Of a DNA stretch of 12,562 bases, positions 9,101 to 12,562 are shown one piece after another. Where the stretch lies: contig DXOJ01000247.1 in assembly GCA_019412865.1 (NCBI GenBank), positions 1 through 12,562 of the forward strand, in the 5' to 3' direction. Numbering within the stretch: position 1 is the first letter of the stretch; each line of letters begins with the position of its first letter. The notes beneath the pieces are model-generated. The model was not told where the DNA came from. It ran no database searches and was given only the letters and a program-made list of their open reading frames with translations. Position numbers and translations under genes: made by a program. The stretch comes from Bacteroides sp. Its GTDB lineage: Bacteria; Bacteroidota; Bacteroidia; Bacteroidales; Bacteroidaceae.

Positions 9101-9168
9101 TATACGTCTCTACTTGTGCCCGGAACAATGGGGGAATATACATTCGTCCCTTTCAATTCTTCACTCAT
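3133..9168 (-). CDS. Giant multidomain tail-tip protein (Ig-like, LamG-like, CotH-like, LRR)
   Basis: This protein has 2011 residues. Its ATG overlaps the upstream stop (ATGA), with GAGGTG just before it. Domains read by eye: residues 1-135 an attachment-like segment with VVYVKETDKEYQYKNGEW and a predicted helix; about 140-480 several Ig-like beta domains; about 490-690 a LamG-like jelly roll with IYING at 627-631 and VYGIRIYE ending at 669; about 717-1263 a region with CotH-kinase-like motif order; about 1358-1480 an irregular leucine-rich stretch; 1632-1892 BspA-type leucine-rich repeats ending in a YVPDESVDAYKAA-type cap; and a final beta domain of about 100 residues. No signal peptide or transmembrane helix is visible, as expected for a virion protein assembled in the cytoplasm. 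It probably forms a host-recognition or surface-modifying structure at the tail tip. That it is a tail protein follows from its position and N-terminal style; the domain names come from pattern reading only. Confidence 0.93.
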   Translation of the reverse strand: MSEELKGTNVYSPIVPGTSRDVYPTHYSIYGKGGHKEVSTIDARNAITADRLTEGCVVYVKETDKEYQYKNGEWVDYQTNFDDTVLRELIDKKVDKVDGKDLSTNDFTDADKEVIAIHSEEIDSLQDSVNDIYQRLDSTTGVQYYIRVQNNGDKSFTSQKGEPCVLNFTFISQERYSYNDPYENTGERGKCEIFIKNSVSTDYTLIKTLMVISITATKVDIAEYLANGANSIMVKITGEVTGQATPAYTYNVTMTSLSVKADTFQWWTLYSGAISIPLYISGNVNKTLKVTLEGENYAKGYEQVLGNVIYTDTALNFSIDHPEQTGVYKLSVYLENSDGTIKTKTVSFNIMCASEGEQVKLMCVNSLSDKASNWANNKLFEYAVYDGDATATSGTFSIKMDDLTVYTSEESTIPTNTKNSFSYAMEIETVDDTDFEISVAVSDNGEPLTDIMIFPVSNSSGFSATAGSVFYMNPRTRTNSQSNYQKIINEIDSSQIAAEWEGMNWNNDGWTVDSDGNRVLRMMAGSLLDIGYKPFEIESARNGKTIELDYKIYNVTDYSEPIITLSVPDGQGFTGLNIYANNIWPCSQSLKNEELQSIPTDDGVRVRIAMTISPNMYGNAGFNLCSIYINGKKNRTFLYESNDYWAQNGDIIIGSDYADVDVYGIRIYETGLGSNAVHKNYVNWLPGTDEKVEESENNNLYDAMATQLDFDAIRAKMNVFVFDNIFPSYDDTAKRTGTLEIQFVNRPERNVSITNVEMSGQGTSSKKYWEWNEKCKVDKTKSVITYADGSTTTKKFIMFDNVPACASVTFKKNWASSMQDHKAGSVNSYTDLYKQLGLTNEAMALDPKVRVSVYQEPFMAFRKELNDEGEIVYTCMGEFTGGPDKGDKYCFGYDTDLFPGLISIEGADNSPLPALFRVPWNTTRITYNEDEESWQYNGENSIDLDGGLTENIKYWIPAYNLAYSCSSRICPFDGTLVELNADATSYKENGVDYWIAKPGDTDLYNLYYYEAAEKRFIPSDIGEGQINLISQLVNKGYGLSSADLVGKTNDELNTLFINARVAKFRAEAKTYFDISDAIFHHNFTEFVAATDNRAKNTYPYCFGEGCKWKWRQDDLDTIMPITNQGQLRKGYYVEVHDNYDTGASVWNGETSVFWNLLELAFPDELAAGMRSMMSAMEVLGGLKSGTHAEKVYAWYQKYYLNVKEYFPAVTVNEDSKRYENAKLMMNAGRYTNDTDPLTQELGDLYSAETAWMKKRIQYMSSKYSFGEYSANGTDSINVRAAGNAIAYDIIPAIDMYPTIANGTSIVKGSRTKAGQVCRMVIDLGGTGDQQNIIQGASWLMSIGKWHDKNVNGNLIIKGRMLRELELGSRTERIIIAITGLTISDCVSLQSILLSNIATLAGSLDLSVCTHLRKVWADGTSLTQIRLPQGGCLELVQYPSTNRYLTLQNFPLLTQNGVLIDDCAERITDFFVSGCPKISPIDLLIKVMDAQQGQGEAHALKRVRAVFGEYTYNENGAEMLDNLGKLADGTYVGLNSSGVAGDDPRPVLEGTLNINANCYEDTANTLREYFNRLTLNITGEYFIRFTDPVVLARVMEMWNTNGDEGLTQPEADMVTEIPQSFLSGIANPEYAGITSLKGFESFRNCTEIKPMAFEMTSLEEAVFPPNLQIIRNRAFYGTKIKKANLPDSCTYLETGGGGSYMPFYQCAELEEFTMKDYVLPKGITQFIINQGFGDCAKLKRFKLESFNISPTNGVGSHYSVLSFKNCYSLEECDFGRLEGLVDSIPIYFLSGTPVTACCMDERITYTSLRGFENCPNLKVLVFKGQVTNIGQALCGGTTSVSATILYATVPPTVEYAGLNNQAAFYVPDESVDAYKAASTWSGVASKIHPVSEYAGYVPTKMYEYNPEESRTAVRLITLGAVNPAWDFAGSSVVASSDGDLYMGDIVYEKSLYLKVTGIRGNGDSVSVMIDGKEYVNIALNGIYDIPASKTGFNITVNNYMQDITISTVAEAY
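3493..4275 (-). repeat. BspA-type leucine-rich repeats in the giant tail protein
   Basis: Residues 1632-1892 contain successive units of about 20-30 residues with the BspA (LRR_5) flavour: FRNCTEIKPMAF, LEEAVFPPNLQIIRNRAFYG, CAELEEFTMKD, CAKLKRFKLESF, NCYSLEECDFGRLEG, and NCPNLKVLVFKG with QVTNIG. The block ends in VPPTVEYAGLNNQAAFYVPD followed by a VDAYKAASTWSG cap, a closing motif common in Bacteroides surface LRR proteins. The units are irregular in length, and nothing suggests a DNA-level tandem array. Such repeats in cellular proteins bind proteins or surfaces; here they could contact a host receptor. Confidence 0.85.
5380..7020 (-). other. CotH-kinase-like region within the giant tail protein
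   Basis: Residues about 717-1263 show landmarks in the order known for CotH-type protein kinases. First comes a beta-rich start, then SGQGTSSKKYW (759-769), resembling the Gly/Ser then Lys segment of the family's N-lobe. KNWASSMQDHKAG and LYKQLGL follow, then VRVSVYQEPFMAF and GEFTGGPDKGDK (877-888). Next is an NFTEFVAATDN segment with D1091, N1092 and N1096, then WKWRQDDLDT (1108-1117), matching the family's D..N..NY followed by WDLD pattern. It closes with WMKKRIQYM (1251-1259), like the family's terminal helix. In known CotH proteins the conserved aspartates bind metal and catalyse phosphotransfer. Here D1091, D1114 and D1116 are the candidates. It could instead be an inactive scaffold or a chance resemblance. 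Confidence 0.5.
7105..7701 (-). other. LamG/concanavalin-like jelly-roll region within the giant tail protein
   Basis: Residues about 490-688 have the order typical of LamG-type sandwiches: an opening WEGMNWNNDGW, a strand pair around KTIELDYKIY, a strand with VRVRIAMTIS, the hairpin IYINGKKN (627-634), GDIIIGSD, and VDVYGIRIYE ending near 669, followed by an NYVNWL exit. Such folds usually bind glycans or pack against a neighbouring domain. The call is pattern-based, and the ligand is unknown. Confidence 0.6.
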
Positions 9169-10439
9169 TTCACCTCAATATTTAATACACCCGTCTGGAT
9201 GCTATTTAAACGATAAATAGTGTAACTCTCTTTGTGCCCGAAAGTATTTGTAACTTCACGAGTTTCTTCTTTCCAGTCTGTATTACGCAATCCTCCAATC
9301 CAAAACTGAATACCAGATACCATAGATGTAGGCAGGATGTAATAAGGATACTTACCACCGGTACAATCGAATACAGTAGAGCCTTGCGTCCGGCCGGCCC
9401 ATGTACTGGATAAGCCTAATATTTGCTCATTTGTCAAAGTGTCGTTGGCAGATACTCCGTAGTACTTCTTTAGCTTGAATTGGGCGGACACGGACTTGCT
9501 GTAAGTCTGGCCGGCAGATACAGAACGAAGAGTATAAGTCGTGTCGGATGTTACTCCTGTGTATTGCTTTGCCCTGATTCCGATTAGCAGTGATTCATTA
9601 TTGATTGATTGTGATTCGATATCCCGGTCATAAGTCCATGAGAGATTTATAGTCTGTGAGCTGCCTTTCTCATAAGTTCCGCCACCGGATAAAGTCATGG
9701 TAAACGGAAATACTTTCGACATCAGTTGTGAGACTTGAGAGAATAAAGCCGTATTAATTGTCCATTCGGAAGTTCCGGCTAATCTGACCAATATATCATC
9801 TGTATCAGATACGCTGTCAGCTTCATCAGTTACATTATCAAGTTCACCCAGTGTCGCCGCACCACCTGTAGCAGTACGCATTTCTTCAACAAATACATCT
9901 TCGTTCTCTTCTACAATACCATCCCTGAACTCTTCTGATAATAAAGACATCAGCATAGGCTCTACAACTTCCGTTTTGCGAACGACCAAGCCGTTATTAG
10001 CTTCAACAAGGCCTTCCGAAACAACACCTTTCAAGAAGGTTATAAGGCCGGAAGCTGTGTCATTTTTGACCTTGGATAGATACAAGTCTTTTAAAGATTC
10101 GATAGCCTCCTTAAATCTGTCGGAGATTGTATCAAGTTCTTTGTTTATTCGGAGTGACGAGAGAACATTGCTATCTGAAAGTTCCGTCACCTCATCATCC
10201 TTTGCTATTATTCTGGATAATATTTCAGCAAGCACCCGAAGCGATGAAAGAACATTTTTGTCGGTTAACGATCGCATATCATCAACCTTTATGATATCAA
10301 TATTAGTCCCTCCACTTCCTGTTATTACTGTACTTCCGCCTCCGTTACCAGAGCGTACAACAGTAGCCCCAGCCGGATAATTCTTCGACCGGGGATTAGA
10401 TGGAATTGCTTTTGACTTTATTAATATCGCATCACTCAT
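9165..10439 (-). CDS. Phage tail/baseplate structural protein with Ig-like C-terminal domain
   Basis: This is a 424-residue protein if it starts at the ATG at 10439, which overlaps the upstream stop as ATGA. An in-frame ATG at 10457 would add six residues (MYNDRS). I prefer 10439 because the same ATGA junction recurs twice more in this operon; neither start has a strong ribosome site. The N-terminus is Gly/Ser-rich and flexible. It is followed by two diverged helical copies sharing NVLSSLR (residues 62-68 and 91-97), then a segment (LSKVKNDTASGLITFLKG) and a TLGELDNV motif that I associate with Bacteroides phage structural proteins. From about residue 235 a beta-rich domain begins (TMTLSGGGTYEKGSSQTINL) and runs to the end through CTGGKYPYYILP and WIGGLRNTDW. 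No signal peptide or membrane segment is visible. Its place between the hub and the giant tip protein suggests an adaptor or upper baseplate component. No enzymatic motif is seen. Confidence 0.9.
   Translation of the reverse strand: MSDAILIKSKAIPSNPRSKNYPAGATVVRSGNGGGSTVITGSGGTNIDIIKVDDMRSLTDKNVLSSLRVLAEILSRIIAKDDEVTELSDSNVLSSLRINKELDTISDRFKEAIESLKDLYLSKVKNDTASGLITFLKGVVSEGLVEANNGLVVRKTEVVEPMLMSLLSEEFRDGIVEENEDVFVEEMRTATGGAATLGELDNVTDEADSVSDTDDILVRLAGTSEWTINTALFSQVSQLMSKVFPFTMTLSGGGTYEKGSSQTINLSWTYDRDIESQSINNESLLIGIRAKQYTGVTSDTTYTLRSVSAGQTYSKSVSAQFKLKKYYGVSANDTLTNEQILGLSSTWAGRTQGSTVFDCTGGKYPYYILPTSMVSGIQFWIGGLRNTDWKEETREVTNTFGHKESYTIYRLNSIQTGVLNIEVK
10149..10283 (-). repeat. Diverged internal duplication (NVLSSLR repeats) in the structural protein
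   Basis: Two helical units lie 29 residues apart: residues about 53-68 (DDMRSLTDKNVLSSLR) and 81-97 (DDEVTELSDSNVLSSLR). The seven-residue core is identical, but synonymous positions differ at the DNA level, so this is an old duplication rather than a slippage-prone repeat. The following residues (VLAEIL, INKELD) are amphipathic, and the pair may form a trimeric coiled-coil or helical stalk. Confidence 0.7.
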
Positions 10440-12562
10440 ACTTCTATCATTATACATTCAAACCGATTCATCTTATAGTCGATTGTGCCTCCAGCATTGA
10501 TAAATCTCTTATTAACCATATAATTGTCAGACAAACGGGATAGAGGTGTTAAATCGAATGTCTGTTTTATTACCTGTGTTAACTTTATCTGGGGGGCACT
10601 ATACCGCTTAATTATTCTTCTTATTAGATGCTCCTCTGGGCGGATGGTTGTTCCTTCAATCACGGAGTATAAGTTATCAGTCAGATAGTTATCCCCTATA
10701 ATAACTTTACTATAACAAGCTCCATCATTATTATGAGAAGTAATTTTAAATTCTATTTCATCCAATTCATTGATATAATTTTCATTTGCTATATTTTCAT
10801 AAATACGATCTGTATCATTATTTTTTTCTTCGTCTTGTTCTGGTATCCCGGAAAATAATTGTAGTTTTAAATCACGCATGAAAGTATAGTATGGATAACG
10901 TTTAATCCGACCGCCTTCTCCGTAATTATTGGGAAAAGGACGTAATACTGTAAGTTCAATTTTTCCAAAAAGTTTATCTGATGCTTTAATCGGTATTGCA
11001 TATCCTTTAGAATCTATATTCATGTCATAAGTTACATTGTTTTCAAAATCATTCCACTCATACCATACTTTACTTTTTCCATATCCACCGCATTTAATAA
11101 TAAAACGAGATTCTTCCTTGGTCCATTTTCCACCTGTCCAATATTTGTCCCCTATCTTCAATTTGAATTTACAACAATTATCTCCAACTGTATTATTCCA
11201 AGTGCCATCACCTCCCTGAGCCGGGCTGGTGTATAGTGAATCTGATTGAAAGTATTGTCCAGAAAGCAATAGATAACTTGATCCATCAGATGGAGAGATT
11301 ATAGTTTCTACCAAATAGTCAGAATTAATCTGTAATACTGGGATATCTTTATTTAGGAATAGTGTCAAGTCAGTCAAAGAACTATAATTCTTGTTGCTTA
11401 ATCCCATTCCTATAATTAGCACATCTTCAAAGCTTAACGATGATGGTGTGCCATCTTCCCACTTATATTTCGCCTGCTTGCTTATTAACGATCCTATATT
11501 ATTAATAACAGCATTATCAGCATTGTTTCCTAATGACTCCAAATCGATGTCGATCTTTTGCAATGAATCTTTGTCACTAAATACATTGTTGAACCGAGGA
11601 TTTATGTAAAATTTAACAAAGAATGAAAAACGATCCCCCTCTATTTTTCGATAATATGGGCTATTTTTAATCAGAGGGCTTAATAAAGAATCTCCAAATA
11701 AATCAGGAATAAGTGAATCCACCGGATAATTACTATCTTTTACTGTCACCTTATTATAACCAGGCAAGATATCTAATGCATGATCGGATCCAGCGAAACC
11801 TATACTTTGTACATTAAGCAAGTTCAATCCCTCTGTTCCTATTTTCTCGAATGTTACAGGATCATATTTATAGAATTCCCCGATATGATCTATATCTGTG
11901 AAGTATAAATCCCCTCTCCAATCAACGCAAGTCCAATTAAGGAATTTGCAAACCTCTTCTAATACTTCTTTCAAATTCATAGCCTTATCATCTTCATCGA
12001 AGAAATTCTGTTCACTTACCGTTATACCTTCTAACACATTGCTTTCTGTTGCATAACTTTCTACGTCTTTCGCATATACATGGGGGAAATATACAGCATT
12101 GTATTGAGCCGAAGTCGAAGTAATACATTTTTTTATTAGGTCCCAGAAAGACACAAATGTGCGGCTCTCCCCCATTTGTTTATAATCAATAAATTCAAGG
12201 GTGGACATAGCACTCATGCACTCCAGTTCAAGATTAAATGTCTTCAAAGTGTAATCTTGTGTGTAAAGTTCTGGTTTTATGAATCCACACCAAGTAACTA
12301 AGCCATCTACTTTCAAGGTCACCCGATACATTTGATAACCTGTAGAAAACAAACTTTGCAGGTAGTCGCTACCAACAACCCGGATCGTTGCTGTACTAAA
12401 TCGAGTAGGAGTATAAAGAAATTCTTCATCCTCTATATCAACTGTAAAAGGAGAATCACCAGCAGGGATTAATTCTTTCGACTTACCTGTATAGTTTTCT
12501 TTTTCGATTTCTACCACACATGGAACATTGTCCAGTGTGGCGAATGGTACTGTATATATAAG
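10436..12562 (-). CDS. Baseplate/tail-hub-like structural protein (5' end missing at window edge)
   Basis: The reading frame stays open to the right edge, giving 708 visible residues with the true start outside. A GTG at 12517 could be called as a start, but the 15 codons before it read as coherent protein (YTVPFATLDNVP) that continues the beta-rich N-terminus, so it is probably internal. I recognise the pattern as a large tail protein of Bacteroidota siphovirus-like prophages. The N-terminal half (visible residues about 1-230) has the look of a hub or distal-tail domain, with a WCGF motif and a segment at about 188-226 with DDKAMNLKEVLEE and GDLYFTDIDH. The later part includes a probable beta-sandwich (GDKYWTGGKW) and a closing NAGGTIDYKMNRFECIMIEV tail. 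It probably sits at the tail tip and anchors the downstream fibre proteins. It ends in TGA, sharing an ATGA with the next gene. The exact role (hub versus tail-associated protein) is inference. Confidence 0.9.
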   Translation of the reverse strand, partial: LIYTVPFATLDNVPCVVEIEKENYTGKSKELIPAGDSPFTVDIEDEEFLYTPTRFSTATIRVVGSDYLQSLFSTGYQMYRVTLKVDGLVTWCGFIKPELYTQDYTLKTFNLELECMSAMSTLEFIDYKQMGESRTFVSFWDLIKKCITSTSAQYNAVYFPHVYAKDVESYATESNVLEGITVSEQNFFDEDDKAMNLKEVLEEVCKFLNWTCVDWRGDLYFTDIDHIGEFYKYDPVTFEKIGTEGLNLLNVQSIGFAGSDHALDILPGYNKVTVKDSNYPVDSLIPDLFGDSLLSPLIKNSPYYRKIEGDRFSFFVKFYINPRFNNVFSDKDSLQKIDIDLESLGNNADNAVINNIGSLISKQAKYKWEDGTPSSLSFEDVLIIGMGLSNKNYSSLTDLTLFLNKDIPVLQINSDYLVETIISPSDGSSYLLLSGQYFQSDSLYTSPAQGGDGTWNNTVGDNCCKFKLKIGDKYWTGGKWTKEESRFIIKCGGYGKSKVWYEWNDFENNVTYDMNIDSKGYAIPIKASDKLFGKIELTVLRPFPNNYGEGGRIKRYPYYTFMRDLKLQLFSGIPEQDEEKNNDTDRIYENIANENYINELDEIEFKITSHNNDGACYSKVIIGDNYLTDNLYSVIEGTTIRPEEHLIRRIIKRYSAPQIKLTQVIKQTFDLTPLSRLSDNYMVNKRFINAGGTIDYKMNRFECIMIEV

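Noticed and set aside
9165..9720. Possible diversity-generating retroelement target at the end of a tail gene
   Set aside because: The C-terminus is not a recognisable C-type-lectin fold, no template-like near-copy was noticed in the window, and no reverse transcriptase gene is present.
9976..10380. Plus-strand open frame of 134 codons
   Set aside because: It lies wholly antisense to the 424-residue structural gene, has low-complexity Ser/Thr/Leu-rich content and no sensible context; it is a shadow frame.
1..12562. Defence system, toxin-antitoxin pair, tRNA, integration site or insertion sequence
   Set aside because: Both strands were read for these; every stretch is explained by the seven-gene tail and lysis operon and no supporting motif was found.

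Overview
The window looks like the late tail-tip and lysis module of a tailed phage or prophage of a gut Bacteroidota bacterium, most likely Bacteroides or a relative. The basis is the A+T-rich sequence with local GC swings, mostly weak Shine-Dalgarno signals, and protein families I recognise from Bacteroides siphovirus-like prophages. No integrase, capsid, terminase, portal or tape-measure gene lies inside the window, so lytic and integrated states cannot be told apart. I cannot name the phage.

All seven genes are on the minus strand and read from right to left as one tightly packed operon. In transcription order they are: (1) a large baseplate/tail-hub-like protein that enters across the right edge (10436-12562, 5' end missing); (2) a 424-residue structural protein with an Ig-like C-terminal domain (9165-10439); (3) a giant 2011-residue tail-tip protein (3133-9168); (4) a conserved-looking 83-residue protein (2879-3130); (5) a 643-residue tail fibre with collagen-like Gly-X-Y tracts (964-2895); (6) a 128-residue membrane-anchored coiled-coil protein, probably a lysis factor (555-941); (7) a T7-lysozyme-like zinc amidase, the endolysin (64-558). 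Three junctions are 4-base ATGA overlaps, one is a 17-base overlap, and the other two gaps are 2 and 22 bases. Translational coupling is therefore likely throughout. An 11-bp perfect hairpin 16 bases after the amidase stop is the probable operon terminator. There is no intergenic stretch near 300 bases.

The first three proteins and the collagen fibre probably form the host-contact apparatus at the tail tip. The last two genes would release progeny.

The most unusual element is the giant protein. Reading its sequence suggests an N-terminal attachment segment, Ig-like beta domains, a LamG-like jelly roll, a region of about 550 residues whose motif order resembles the CotH kinase family, and two leucine-rich-repeat-like blocks, the second ending in a BspA-type cap. 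The CotH resemblance is inferred by eye and needs a profile or structure search. I found no defence system, retroelement, CRISPR array, tRNA or insertion sequence.
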